Shown here one piece after another: positions 49,423 through 58,545 of a DNA stretch of 64,000 nucleotides (within the stretch, counting starts at the first letter, position 1; each line of letters starts with the position of its first letter). Source of the stretch: Streptomyces sp. ML-6 (GTDB lineage: Bacteria; Actinomycetota; Actinomycetes; Streptomycetales; Streptomycetaceae); NCBI RefSeq assembly GCF_030116705.1, contig NZ_JAOTIK010000001.1, positions 2,189,001-2,253,000 on the forward strand, given 5' to 3'. The position numbers and the translations under genes were made by a program. A model generated the notes under the pieces. That model did not search any database. It was not told where the DNA came from and saw nothing but the letters and a program-made list of their open reading frames with translations.

Positions 49423-50436
49423 TCAGAAGCCGAGCTTGCGCAGCTGCTTGGGGTCGCGCTGCCAGTCCTTGGCCACCTTCACATGGAGGTCCAGGAAGAC
49501 CGGTGTGCCGAGGAGCGCCTCGATGTGCTTGCGCGACTTGGTGCCGACGTCCTTCAGCCGCTTGCCCTTCGGGCCGATGATGATGCCCTTCTGGCTGGGT
49601 CGCTCGATGTAGACGTTGGCGTGGATGTCGAGCAGCGGCTTGTCCGCCGGGCGGTTCTCGCGGGGCAGCATCTCCTCCACGACGACCGCGATGGAGTGCG
49701 GCAGCTCGTCCCGCACGCCTTCGAGCGCGGCCTCGCGGATGAGCTCCGCGACCATGACCATCTCGGGCTCGTCGGTGAGGTCGCCCTCGGGGTAGAGCGG
49801 CGGGCTCTCCGGGAGCAGCGGGGCGATCAGGTCGGCCAGCAGGGCGACCTGCCCGGCTCCCCGGCCCCCGTCCCTGGCGGTGCCGGCGCCGCCCTCCCGC
49901 TCCGCCTTCACCGCGGAGACCGGGATGATCTCGGCCCACTCGAAGCCGAGCTCCTCGCCGAGGCGGGAGACGGCGAGCAGCTGCTCGGCGAGCTGCTTGG
50001 AGTCGACCAGGTCGGTCTTGGTGATGATGGCGATCTTCGGCGTCTTCTTGATGGCCGCCAGTTCCTTGGCGATGTACTTGTCGCCGGGGCCGAGCTTCTG
50101 GTCGGCCGGCAGGCAGAAGCCGATGACGTCGACCTCGGCCCAGGTGGTGCGCACCACGTCGTTGAGCCGCTCGCCCAGCAGGGTGCGCGGCTTGTGGAGG
50201 CCGGGGGTGTCGACCAGGATCAGCTGCGCGTCCTCGCGGTGCACGATGCCGCGCACGGTGTGCCGGGTGGTCTGGGGGCGGTTGGAGGTGATCGCCACCT
50301 TCTTGCCGACCAGAGCGTTCGTGAGGGTGGACTTGCCCGCGTTGGGGCGGCCCACGAAGCAGGCGAAACCGGCCCGGTGGGGGGCGCGGTCCGCGCCCTT
50401 CTGCGCAGCGGCTTCTGTGTCAGGTCGAACGCTCAT
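49423..50436 (-). CDS. era: GTPase Era
   Basis: A 337-residue GTPase for 16S rRNA maturation and 30S assembly. G1 GRPNAGKST, G2 region RPQTTRHTVRG, G3 DTPGLHK and G4 TKTD are all present, and the C-terminal KH domain has YIERPSQKGIIIGPKGKRLK. A Gly/Ala-rich insert (REGGAGTARDGGRGAGQ) interrupts the region after G5 (SAVKAE), longer than in E. coli. GACAAT at 50444-50449 is 7 nt before ATG 50436, supporting a leaderless start. Confidence 0.95.
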   Translation of the reverse strand: MSVRPDTEAAAQKGADRAPHRAGFACFVGRPNAGKSTLTNALVGKKVAITSNRPQTTRHTVRGIVHREDAQLILVDTPGLHKPRTLLGERLNDVVRTTWAEVDVIGFCLPADQKLGPGDKYIAKELAAIKKTPKIAIITKTDLVDSKQLAEQLLAVSRLGEELGFEWAEIIPVSAVKAEREGGAGTARDGGRGAGQVALLADLIAPLLPESPPLYPEGDLTDEPEMVMVAELIREAALEGVRDELPHSIAVVVEEMLPRENRPADKPLLDIHANVYIERPSQKGIIIGPKGKRLKDVGTKSRKHIEALLGTPVFLDLHVKVAKDWQRDPKQLRKLGF

Positions 50437-50443
50437 GGCGCCC

Positions 50444-50449
50444 ATTGTC
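50444..50449 (-). promoter_or_regulatory. -10 element of leaderless era promoter
   Basis: GACAAT, 7 nt, ATG on the minus strand. An upstream in-frame ATG (50445) would overlap the hexamer. Confidence 0.45.
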
Positions 50450-50483
50450 CCCGATCCCGGCGGTCCCGCCGCACCGAGGGAGG

Positions 50484-51479
50484 TCACGGGGCCTGTCGGG
50501 CCTCCTCCCGGGCCGTGCGGGCGCGGCGCCGACGGGCCCTCAGCCACAGGGCCGCCGCCGCGCCGACGGCCACCAGCAGGGCCCCGGCGACCGCCCAGGG
50601 CACGGCGAAGTACGTGGCGGTGGCCGATCCGCGGGTGTCGCGGGCGGTCGCGGTCAGCCGGACCTCGCCCCATTCCAGCTGCGGCGCGCCGTCCCACCGC
50701 TCGGTCAGCCGGACCTCCTGGCGGGGCAGCAGTTCGGAGGGCACCTTCTCCAGGTCGCGGGCGAGCAGGGTGCGGCCGAAGAGGCCCTCGGCCCGGAGGG
50801 CGACCTTCGGGGCGAGGGTGACGTTGCCCCGGTTGCGGAGCGTGTACGAGATGACGGCCCGGCTCCGGCCGGTGCCCGGCACCAGCGGCCGGGTGTGCTC
50901 GATCCGGATGTCGTCCACGGAGAGCGCGGGCATGGTCGGCCCGTTCACCCGCAGGTGGATGCGGGCGCCGACGGCCTGCCGGATGCCCACGGCGACGGCT
51001 CCGCCGCCCGCGGGGTCGACGTGTTCGTCCAGGGCGACGAGCGCGCCGGGGTGGTCGCCCGGTTCGGCGTCCTCGGGGACGGTGAGGGTGACCGGGACGG
51101 TGACCGAGCCGTGCGCCCGCACGGTGATCCGGTCGCGGCCGGGACGGGCCCAGGCCCCGATCGAGCGCTGTTTCTCGTCGCGGGACCGGACGGCGAAGCC
51201 GCCGTCGCGCGCGGTGTTGTAGGCGTCGGCGGCGTACAGCCGGAAGGTCCGCGGCCGGTCCGTCCGGTTGGTGACGGTCACCTGGTCCGTGAGCGTGGCG
51301 CCGGGGTCGGCGGAGAGGAAGAAGTACGGGCGCTGACCGGCCCGGGTGGTGGCGGGGTAGACCGACCAGTTGCCGTTGTCCGCGGCGTGGGCGCCGGTCA
51401 GCAGGAGGGTGCCGGACAGCAGGAAGGCTCCGGACAGCAGGAGGACGCGGGGCAGCAGGAGTACGGAGAGCTTGCGCAT
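50484..51479 (-). CDS. DUF916-like (WxL-associated) cell-surface protein
   Basis: A 331-residue exported protein. The signal peptide has a long hydrophobic stretch (VLLLSGAFLLSGTLLLTGAHA). A DUF916/peptidoglycan-interaction domain follows: NWSVYPATTRAGQRPYF, then DQVTVTNRTDRPRTFRLY, and a second Ig-like part with SYTLRNRGNVTLAPKV. The C-terminus has one membrane helix (WAVAGALLVAVGAAAALWL) and a basic tail. Such proteins pair with WxL proteins in Firmicutes and in some Actinobacteria. It lies 83 bp after the secreted partner. Confidence 0.8.
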   Translation of the reverse strand: MRKLSVLLLPRVLLLSGAFLLSGTLLLTGAHAADNGNWSVYPATTRAGQRPYFFLSADPGATLTDQVTVTNRTDRPRTFRLYAADAYNTARDGGFAVRSRDEKQRSIGAWARPGRDRITVRAHGSVTVPVTLTVPEDAEPGDHPGALVALDEHVDPAGGGAVAVGIRQAVGARIHLRVNGPTMPALSVDDIRIEHTRPLVPGTGRSRAVISYTLRNRGNVTLAPKVALRAEGLFGRTLLARDLEKVPSELLPRQEVRLTERWDGAPQLEWGEVRLTATARDTRGSATATYFAVPWAVAGALLVAVGAAAALWLRARRRRARTAREEARQAP

Positions 51480-51562
51480 GGTGCGGAACCCCCGGGTGGT
51501 CTCGGGACGGGGCGGTCCGGGCGGGTGCGCGCCCGGACCGCCGGTCGATCGGGAGCGCTCGG

Positions 51563-52930
51563 TCACGTGAGGGTGAGGGTGAGCACGCCGGAGTACGCGC
51601 CGGGGGCGGTGTACGCCGGTACGTCCAGCGCGAGCCGGGCATCGACGGTGAACACGCCGCCGGTGAGGGGGCCGTCGGGGGTGGACGCCAGCGTGGCGCC
51701 CCCGGAACCGACCGTTCCTGCGGAACCGGCCGCGCAGGTGCTGGGGCTGCCGGTCCTCGTCGCGCAGACCGGGGTCCAGGCGAGTGCGGACGCGTCGATC
51801 GTGGCGCCGCCCGGGCCCGTGAAGTCGGTGACCTTTCCGGTCAGGGACCAGCCTGCGGGGCCGCCGCGGAAGTCCTCGACCGTCACCGTCCGCAGGGTGC
51901 CGCGCGAGGCGCCGCCCCGGCCGAAGTCGACCGCCGACATCTCGACGGCGTCCCCGTCCTGGACCATGGAGAGCGTGCCCGCCTCGACGGACGTGCCGAG
52001 CCGCTGGCTGCCCTCCTGGCCCTCGCCGCCGCCACCGGTGACGGTGTAGGGCTGCGGGCCCGCGCCCCGGTCGGGATCCCAGGTGTCCCCCTCGTGGGCG
52101 ACGATGCCGGTGGTGGCGGGGTCGGTGACGGTGAGCCGGCCGCTGAAGCCGCCGGAGCCGTCCGCCTCGACGGTGGCGGTGTCGGCGGTGCGGGTGTCAC
52201 CGGCCGTGCCCGCGAGCGTGACGGTCGCGCCCGGGGTGAACTTCGAGCCGGTGACGGTGACCGCCTCGCCCGCGCCGCCGGACGCGGCGCCGAGCCGGAT
52301 GGTGCGCTCGTTGACCTGTCCGCCGCCGTCCGTCGCGATGATCGTCTGGGAGACGGGGGCGGGCGGGTCCGTCACCGTGCAGGGGGTGTCCAGCTCCATG
52401 ATGTAGCTGGTGTGGATGTTGTAGTCGCCGGGCGAGAGCGTGATGTGTCCGGGCGCGGTGACCTCGAAGGTGCCGGTCATCGAGAACGACGGGAAGGCCC
52501 CCTTGCCGGGCACCGGGTCGTTCTTCCGCGGGCCCGCGACGGTGACGCTCGCGGTCTGCGCCCCGCCGACGACGACCTTGCCGGTCGGCGTCATGATGTC
52601 GGCGGGCAGCGCCAGGTCGACCGGGTTGCTCGCGGCCGGTGCGACGACGGTGTACGTGACCGTGACCGTGTCGCCCACCTCGGGGGCGGAGTTGTCGACG
52701 GTGATCTCGGCCTTCGTCGTCCCGTCGATCGGCGGGATGCCCGCGATGTCCGGCGGGATGCAGTGGGTGGGGAAGTCCACCGGCGCCGAGGCGGTCGGCA
52801 TGGCCTGTGCCGGGGCCGCCAGTACGCCGCCCCCGGTGACCAGGAGCGCCCCGGCCCCCAGCACCGCGGCCCAGCGGCAGCCGGTCCGGGGGCGGCCCCG
52901 GGCGGCGGTTCTTCGGACGGTCGGACGCAT
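51563..52930 (-). CDS. Large secreted beta-rich (WxL-type) surface protein
   Basis: A 455-residue secreted protein. The signal peptide (LGAGALLVTGGGVLAAPAQA) ends near residue 43. The mature part has a possible metal- or sugar-binding N-terminal domain (PTHCIPPDIAGIPPIDG), Ig-like segments (TSVTV... and GEAVTVTGSKFTPGATVTL), and a C-terminal domain of the WxL-like type (RTVTVEDFRGGPAGWSLTGK ending YSGVLTLTLT). The W and L motifs (GWSLTGKV and YSGVLTLT) fit loosely. ATG 52930 is preceded by AGGAGG. It is first of a two-gene unit with the DUF916 protein. Confidence 0.75.
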   Translation of the reverse strand: MRPTVRRTAARGRPRTGCRWAAVLGAGALLVTGGGVLAAPAQAMPTASAPVDFPTHCIPPDIAGIPPIDGTTKAEITVDNSAPEVGDTVTVTYTVVAPAASNPVDLALPADIMTPTGKVVVGGAQTASVTVAGPRKNDPVPGKGAFPSFSMTGTFEVTAPGHITLSPGDYNIHTSYIMELDTPCTVTDPPAPVSQTIIATDGGGQVNERTIRLGAASGGAGEAVTVTGSKFTPGATVTLAGTAGDTRTADTATVEADGSGGFSGRLTVTDPATTGIVAHEGDTWDPDRGAGPQPYTVTGGGGEGQEGSQRLGTSVEAGTLSMVQDGDAVEMSAVDFGRGGASRGTLRTVTVEDFRGGPAGWSLTGKVTDFTGPGGATIDASALAWTPVCATRTGSPSTCAAGSAGTVGSGGATLASTPDGPLTGGVFTVDARLALDVPAYTAPGAYSGVLTLTLT

Positions 52931-53119
52931 GGAGCCCCCTCCTGCCGGATGCGGCGCAGCGGCTCGTGTGCGCCGGCGGTGGCTCATTGACGGCCCCGGC
53001 CCGAAAGAAGTCAAGGCAAGCGGGGAACACCGACTGATGGCCCATCAGATGCTGGCAGGATCCGGCGTTCCGCCCCGTCGCCCCGGGCGCGCGTACGCCC
53101 CGCTCCGGGTGGGCGCGGG

Positions 53120-53215
53120 GCGTACGGATCCATCGTGCGGTACCGGGTCCATCGTGCGGTACGGGTCGTTGTATCCGTACGGGTCCGTCGTACCCGTACG
53201 GTCCGTCGTACCCGT
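53120..53215. repeat. Short direct repeats upstream of the WxL pair
   Basis: CCATCGTGCGGTAC occurs twice (53130-53162), and TCCGTCGTACCCGTACGG occurs about twice (53186-53219), with further GTACGG words. They fill the gap between the WxL unit and the deaminase-like gene. Confidence 0.7.
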
Positions 53216-53226
53216 ACGGGACGGTG

Positions 53227-53580
53227 TCAGCCGGCCGTCACGGTGACCCGCAGCACGCCGTCGGGTCCGGCGAGCAGGACGGGGGTGTCCGGGCCGCCCA
53301 GGTCCCGGACGGCGGCGCGGTCCTCGTCGGACGGGGTCTGCGCCTCGGAGACGACCGCGGCCGCCTCCAGGGAGGTGGCACCGCTGGCCACGGCCATCGC
53401 CACGGCGGTCTGCAGCGCGCTGAGCCTCAGCGACTCCAGCCGTACGGTGCCCGCGACATACGTGCGGCCGGTCTCGTCCCGTACGGCCGCGCCCTCCGGC
53501 ACACCGTTGCGGGCGCGGGCACTGCGTGCCAGCGTGACGATCTTGCGGTCCTCGGGGCCGAGGTCGGTGCTCTCAGTCAT
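53227..53580 (-). CDS. Cytidine-deaminase-like protein lacking zinc ligands
   Basis: A 117-residue protein with the fold of small tetrameric cytidine deaminases: LGPEDRKIVTLARSARARNG, then AAVRDETGRTYVAG for the substrate-side strand and LSALQTAVAMAVASGATSLE for the helix that normally carries the CAE zinc motif. Here the CAE position reads SAL, and no PCxxC follows, so the catalytic zinc site is absent. It is annotated in Streptomyces as cytidine deaminase by similarity; catalytic activity is doubtful. It is normally next to era. Confidence 0.75.
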   Translation of the reverse strand: MTESTDLGPEDRKIVTLARSARARNGVPEGAAVRDETGRTYVAGTVRLESLRLSALQTAVAMAVASGATSLEAAAVVSEAQTPSDEDRAAVRDLGGPDTPVLLAGPDGVLRVTVTAG

Positions 53581-53681
53581 GTGCCGAGCATACGAACCGG
53601 GCGGCCCGTCCCCCGCCCCGCCCTTCCCCCCGGCCGGGGCCACGCGCCGGACCGGGTGCCGTGACCGCGGCCGGGCCGCCG

Positions 53682-54032
53682 TCAGCGGTCCAGCCGCAGC
53701 CGGTCCGCCCTCGGCAGCCCCGCCACCACCAGGTCGTAGGAGTCCTCGACCATTTCGCGGAGCACCTGGTCCGGCACCCCGGACACCGTCACCGTGTTCC
53801 AGTGCCGTTTGTTCATGTGCCAGCCCGGCACCACCGCGTCGTACCGCTCCCGCAGCCGCACCGCCTCGTCCGGGTCGCACTTCAGGTTCACCGTCAGCGG
53901 GCGCCCGTCCAGCGCGCTGAGCGCGAACATCTTGCCCAGGACCTTGAAGACGGACGTCTCGGGCCCGAACGGAAACTCCTCGACGCTCTCGTTGAACTCC
54001 AGGCAGAACGCCCTCAGTCGCTCCGGGGTCAC
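53682..54032 (-). CDS. MmcQ/YjbR-family DNA-binding-fold protein
   Basis: A 116-residue protein of the MmcQ/YjbR (CyaY-like fold) family: RLRAFCLEFNESVEEFPFG, KVLGKMFALSAL, the conserved VNLKCDPDEAVRLRERY and VPGWHMNKRHWNTV. The family has a double-wing DNA-binding fold, but its role is unknown. The GTG start at 54032 overlaps the upstream stop (GTGA), indicating translational coupling in the phoH-ybeY-CNNM-MmcQ operon. Confidence 0.88.
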   Translation of the reverse strand: MTPERLRAFCLEFNESVEEFPFGPETSVFKVLGKMFALSALDGRPLTVNLKCDPDEAVRLRERYDAVVPGWHMNKRHWNTVTVSGVPDQVLREMVEDSYDLVVAGLPRADRLRLDR

Positions 54033-55318
54033 CCGGCCTCCTCCTGCGGCTCCATGGGCTCCACCAGCACCGTGACGATCTTGTTCCGCCGGCCGGCCGG
54101 GGACTCCGCGGTCAGCCGGAGGCTGCGGCCGTCCGGCAGGTCGACGATCGCCGAGGCGCCGGCGATCGGGACCCGGCCCAGCGCCTTCGCCAGCAGCCCG
54201 CCGACGGTCTCCACGTCCTCGTCGTCGTACTCGTCGAAGCCGAACAGCTCCCCGAGGTCGCCGATGTCGAGGCGGGCCGTCACCCGGAAGCAGCCGTTCT
54301 CCAGCTCCTGGACGGGCGGCAGTTCGCGGTCGTACTCGTCGGTGATCTCACCGACGATCTCCTCCAGGATGTCCTCGATGGTGACGATGCCGGCCGTGCC
54401 GCCGTACTCGTCGATCACGACGGCGACGTGGCTGCGCTCCTGCTGCATCTCGCGCAGCAGGTCCCCGGCGTTCTTGGTGTCGGGCACGAAGGCCGCTGGC
54501 CGCATCGCGGTGGAGACCGGATCGGCCTCCGACTCCCGGTTGATGTGCGTCTTGCGGACCAGGTCCTTGAGGTACACGATGCCGACGATGTCGTCCTCGT
54601 TCTCCCCGGTGACCGGGATGCGCGAGAAGCCGGAGCGCAGGGCCAGGGTCAGCGCCTGCCGGATCGTCTTGTAGCGCTCGATGCAGACGAGGTCCGTCCG
54701 CGGCACCATGACCTCGCGCACCAGCGTGTCGCCGAGTTCGAAGACGGAGTGCACCATGCGGCGCTCCTCGTCCTCGATCAGCGACTCGGCCTCGGCGAGG
54801 TCGACCATCGCCCGCAGCTCGGCCTCGCTGGCGAACGGCCCCTTGCGGAAGCCCTTGCCGGGGGTGAGCGCGTTGCCGATGAGGATCAGCAGCTGCGGGA
54901 CCGGGCCCATGACCCTGGCCAGCGGCAGCAGGACGTACGCCGCCGCCGTGGCCGTGTTCAGCGGGTGCTGGCGGCCGATGGTGCGCGGCGAGACGCCGAT
55001 GGCGACGTAGGAGACGAGGACCATCACTCCCATGGCGACGGCCAGCGCCTCCCAGGTCTCCGGGAACTCCTTCAGGCAGGCGTACGTGACGAGCACGCCC
55101 GCCGACATCTCGCAGGCGACCCGCACCAGCAGGGCGACGTTGAGGTAGCGGGTCGGGTCCGCCGCGACCTGCTCCAGCTTCTTGCTGCCGCGCCGCCCGG
55201 AGCGGACCGCCTCGGCGGCCCGGAAGCTCGACGTACGGGCGATGCCCGCCTCCGCGCAGGCCGCCAGCCAGCCGCCGACGACGAGCAGCACGGCGCCCGT
55301 CAGCAGGGGAACGCTCAC
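54029..55318 (-). CDS. CNNM/HlyC-CorC-type membrane protein with CBS domains
   Basis: A 429-residue protein with an N-terminal CNNM (DUF21) membrane domain ([20 protein letters not shown]; three to four segments to about residue 140), a CBS pair ([20 protein letters not shown] and [19 protein letters not shown]...[20 protein letters not shown]) and a C-terminal CorC_HlyC domain ([16 protein letters not shown]). The family takes part in Mg/Co transport or resistance. GTG 55318 overlaps the ybeY stop by 4 nt and its own stop overlaps the next start. Confidence 0.9.
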   Translation of the reverse strand: MSVPLLTGAVLLVVGGWLAACAEAGIARTSSFRAAEAVRSGRRGSKKLEQVAADPTRYLNVALLVRVACEMSAGVLVTYACLKEFPETWEALAVAMGVMVLVSYVAIGVSPRTIGRQHPLNTATAAAYVLLPLARVMGPVPQLLILIGNALTPGKGFRKGPFASEAELRAMVDLAEAESLIEDEERRMVHSVFELGDTLVREVMVPRTDLVCIERYKTIRQALTLALRSGFSRIPVTGENEDDIVGIVYLKDLVRKTHINRESEADPVSTAMRPAAFVPDTKNAGDLLREMQQERSHVAVVIDEYGGTAGIVTIEDILEEIVGEITDEYDRELPPVQELENGCFRVTARLDIGDLGELFGFDEYDDEDVETVGGLLAKALGRVPIAGASAIVDLPDGRSLRLTAESPAGRRNKIVTVLVEPMEPQEEAG

Positions 55319-55812
55319 GAGACGGTGGGGGCGGGCGACGGACCGGTCAGACCGTGCTCGGCGCGCCAGCCGTCGACGATCGCGGCCTGGAGGCCGAACA
55401 TCTCGGCCTTCTCGTCCGGCTCCTCGTGGTCGTACCCGAGGAGGTGGAGCACCCCGTGGACGGTGAGCAGCTGGAGCTCCTCGTCCATGGAGTGCTGGGT
55501 CGGGGCCTCCCGGCCCTGCTTCTCGGCGACCTCCGGGCAGAGCACGATGTCGCCGAGGAGCCCCTGCGGGGGCTCCTCGTCGTCCTTGGCCGGGGGACGC
55601 AGCTCGTCCATCGGGAAGGACATGACGTCGGTCGGGCCCGGGAGGTCCATCCACTGGATGTGGAGCTGCTCCATGGCGGCGGTGTCCACCACGATCACCG
55701 AGAGTTCGGAGAGCGGGTGGATCCGCATCCGCGCGAGCGCGTAGCGGGCGATGTCGAGGATCGCCTGCTCGTCGACCTCGGTTCCGGACTCGTTGTTGAC
55801 GTCGATCGACAT
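55315..55812 (-). CDS. ybeY: Endoribonuclease YbeY
   Basis: A 165-residue metal-dependent RNase for 16S rRNA 3' end maturation and ribosome quality control. The signature [16 protein letters not shown] (three zinc His) is intact, as is the [10 protein letters not shown] segment. Length is typical. It lies 12 bp after phoH and overlaps the CNNM gene by 4 nt. Confidence 0.95.
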   Translation of the reverse strand: MSIDVNNESGTEVDEQAILDIARYALARMRIHPLSELSVIVVDTAAMEQLHIQWMDLPGPTDVMSFPMDELRPPAKDDEEPPQGLLGDIVLCPEVAEKQGREAPTQHSMDEELQLLTVHGVLHLLGYDHEEPDEKAEMFGLQAAIVDGWRAEHGLTGPSPAPTVS

Positions 55813-55824
55813 GGTGCGCTGCGA

Positions 55825-56871
55825 CTACTTCCCGTTGTGACTGTCCCGGCCGCGGTGGCCGTCCCGGCTGTCGTACTTCTCGTACGCGTCGACGATACGG
55901 CCGACCAGCTTGTGCCGGACGACATCCTGGGAGGTGAGCTTGGAGAAATGGACGTCCTCGACGCCGTCCAGGATCTCCTGGACCTGGCGCAGACCGCTCT
56001 TGGTGCCGTTCGGCAGGTCGACCTGGGTGATGTCACCGGTGATGACGATCTTCGAGTCGAAGCCGAGCCGGGTCAGGAACATCTTCATCTGCTCGGCGCT
56101 GGTGTTCTGCGCCTCGTCGAGGATGATGAACGCGTCGTTGAGCGTGCGGCCGCGCATGTAGGCCAGCGGCGCGACCTCGATCGTGCCCGCCGCCATCAGC
56201 CGCGGGATCGAGTCGGGGTCGAGCATGTCGTGCAGGGCGTCGTAGAGCGGGCGCAGGTACGGGTCGATCTTCTCGTAGAGCGTGCCGGGCAGGAAGCCGA
56301 GCCGCTCGCCCGCCTCGACGGCGGGCCGGGTCAGGATGATCCGGTTGACCTGCTTGGACTGCAGGGCCTGGACCGCCTTCGCCATGGCGAGGTAGGTCTT
56401 GCCGGTACCGGCGGGGCCGATGCCGAACACGATCGTGTGCTTGTCGATCGCGTCGACGTAGCGCTTCTGGTTGAGCGTCTTGGGGCGGATCGTGCGCCCG
56501 CGGCTGGAGAGGATGTTCTGGGTGAGCACCTCGGCCGGGGTCTCCTGGCCGTCCCCCTCGCCGCTCTCAGTCGCCCTGAGCATGGCGATCGAGCGTTCCA
56601 CTGCGTCCTCCGTCATCGGCTGACCGGTGCGGAGCACCAGCATCATCTCGTCGAACAGGCGCTGGATCAGGGCGACTTCCGTCGCGTCCCCGACCGCGCT
56701 GACCTCGTTCCCCCGGACATGGATGTCGGCCGCCGGGAAGGCCGTCTCGATCACGCGCAGCAGGGCGTCACCCGAGCCCAGTACGGTCACCATCGGATGC
56801 TTGGCGGGGACCGTGAAGTGGGCTCGCGCCTGCCCGGGCGCAGGGGTCTGGGCTGTGGGTGTCTGAGTCAT
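55825..56871 (-). CDS. phoH: PhoH-family ATPase
   Basis: A 348-residue PhoH-type ATPase. The N-terminal KH-like region has DIHVRGNEVSAVGD, and the core has Walker A GIGPAGTGKTYLAMA, LTRPAVEAGERLGFLPG, Walker B DAFIILDEAQNTS and the sensor VITGDITQVDLP. Its biochemical role (RNA metabolism, linked to YbeY) is partly defined. ATG 56871 follows the usual MTQTPT start; upstream in-frame ATGs at 56895 and 56928 are possible, the former with GGGAGGT placed too close. It leads the ybeY operon. Confidence 0.92.
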   Translation of the reverse strand: MTQTPTAQTPAPGQARAHFTVPAKHPMVTVLGSGDALLRVIETAFPAADIHVRGNEVSAVGDATEVALIQRLFDEMMLVLRTGQPMTEDAVERSIAMLRATESGEGDGQETPAEVLTQNILSSRGRTIRPKTLNQKRYVDAIDKHTIVFGIGPAGTGKTYLAMAKAVQALQSKQVNRIILTRPAVEAGERLGFLPGTLYEKIDPYLRPLYDALHDMLDPDSIPRLMAAGTIEVAPLAYMRGRTLNDAFIILDEAQNTSAEQMKMFLTRLGFDSKIVITGDITQVDLPNGTKSGLRQVQEILDGVEDVHFSKLTSQDVVRHKLVGRIVDAYEKYDSRDGHRGRDSHNGK

Positions 56872-57084
56872 GGGCCGGCTCTGTGGCCTGCACATACCTC
56901 CCGTTGCGAGGCTCTCGCCGATCGACAACCTCTGGATTACCCAGCCTACGACTCCCCACCGACAAGACCGAGGGCTTTTTCGTGCCCGTCGCGAACACCT
57001 GTGCCCGGCACGGGCCGCGTCGCACCCGGCAGGCGCTCGGACCGGCAGGTTCTCGGGCCGGGTGGTTCCCAGGCCGACAGGTTC

Positions 57085-58191
57085 TCAGGCCAGGTGGCGG
57101 AAGCCGATGGTCGGGACGGCCCGGCGCAGCGGCCACGGGCGGGCGGCGGCGGGGAGCAGCTCCTCCAGGAAGGCGTAGCGCCGCAGTGCCGCCGGGTCCT
57201 GGTCGGCGAAGGTGCGGATCCGCTGCCACCAGGCGGCGATCTCCGCCCAGCCCGGCGCCGAGAGCGAGCCGCCGAACTCCTGGACCGAGAGCGCCGCGGT
57301 CAGTCCGGCGAAGGCCAGCCGGTCGGCCAGCGGCCAGTCGGCCAGGGTGCCGGTGACGAAACCGGCGACGAAGACGTCCCCCGCCCCGGTCGGGTCGAGC
57401 GCCTCGACCTCGATCGCGGGCACCTCGGCACTGGCCCCGGTCGCGGAGTCCACCGCGTACGCGCCTTCCGCGCCCAGGGTGACCACGGCGAGCGGCACCC
57501 GTTCGGCCAGGGCGTGGGCGGCGGCGCGGGGGCAGTCGGTGCGGGTGTAGCGCATCGCCTCCTCGGCGTTGGGGAGGAACGCCTGGCAGTGCTCCAGGTC
57601 GGCGAGGGCGTCCAGGTCCCAGCGGCCGGTCTCGTCCCAGCCGACGTCGGCGAAGATCCGGGCGCCGTTGCGAGCCGCGGTGGCGACCCAGGGTTCGCTG
57701 CGGCCGGGGGAGAGCGAGGCGACGGCGGCGCGGGCCCGGGGCGGGCAGCACGGGAACGCCGGTCCGCCGTCGGGGACCACGGGGCCGGGGGCCTCGTGGC
57801 CGTGCGAGACCATCGTCCGCTCGCCCTCGTACGCCATCGAGACGGTCACCGGCGAGTGCCAGCCGGGGACGGTGTGCGACATGGACAGGTCGATGCCCTC
57901 GCCCTGTTCCAGGGCGTCCCAGCAGTACTCCCCGTAGTGGTCGTCGCCGAACGCCGCCGCCAGTGAGGTGTGCAGCCCCAGCCGGGCCAGCGCGGTGGCC
58001 ATGTTGGCGACCCCGCCGGGGCTGGAGCCCATGCCGCGCGCCCAGGACTCGGTGCCGCGCACGGGGGCGCTGTCCAGGCCGGTGAAGACGATGTCGAGGA
58101 AGACCGTGCCGGTGAGGAAGACGTCGCAGTCCGGGTCCTGCGGGGCGCGCAGCCCGTCCAGTGGGTCGACGCCTGGAATGTCCGTGCTCAC
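57085..58191 (-). CDS. PfkB-family carbohydrate kinase
   Basis: A 368-residue ribokinase-fold kinase. The N-terminal substrate region has VFLTGTVFLDIVFTG and SSPGGVANMATALARLG. The C-terminal signature DPTGAGDVFVAGFVTG holds the catalytic Asp and anion hole. The substrate (sugar or nucleoside) cannot be read. GTG 58191. The stop codon is followed by GAACCTGTCGG repeats shared with the rnz-deaminase gap. Confidence 0.9.
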   Translation of the reverse strand: MSTDIPGVDPLDGLRAPQDPDCDVFLTGTVFLDIVFTGLDSAPVRGTESWARGMGSSPGGVANMATALARLGLHTSLAAAFGDDHYGEYCWDALEQGEGIDLSMSHTVPGWHSPVTVSMAYEGERTMVSHGHEAPGPVVPDGGPAFPCCPPRARAAVASLSPGRSEPWVATAARNGARIFADVGWDETGRWDLDALADLEHCQAFLPNAEEAMRYTRTDCPRAAAHALAERVPLAVVTLGAEGAYAVDSATGASAEVPAIEVEALDPTGAGDVFVAGFVTGTLADWPLADRLAFAGLTAALSVQEFGGSLSAPGWAEIAAWWQRIRTFADQDPAALRRYAFLEELLPAAARPWPLRRAVPTIGFRHLA

Positions 58192-58545
58192 CTTGCACTC
58201 CCCGGTCGTGGCGGATCAGGCCAGTGTGCCCGATGCACCCCCGCCGCCGGAGGGTCCGCGCCGCAGCTTCCCGGGGGCTGCCCCGGCCCGCGCACACAGA
58301 CACTGACCTGCATAAACGTGCGCTGCTACCCGAACGTTCGGAACACAAACGCAAATGTTACCCAGATCACATCGGGGTGCCTTCCGGCGGGCTGGAAGCA
58401 GTTGATACAAATTGGGCCGCGAGCCCCGTTGGCGACAGTTGCCGACGAGTGCCCCATCTCCCCGCATTCATTGCATTCCTCAGCTTTTCCCGCATTGCCC
58501 TCCCCTGCCTTCTCCGCCTCCTCTGGCATGTCTTCAGGAACGCCC
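58192..58545. other. 354-bp divergent intergenic region
   Basis: It contains the 12-bp palindrome CCGAACGTTCGG (58330-58341) and an AT-rich patch around 58345-58420 (AAATGTTACCCAGATCACAT), likely the promoter of the MFS gene and perhaps the kinase. No gene seen. Confidence 0.5.
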
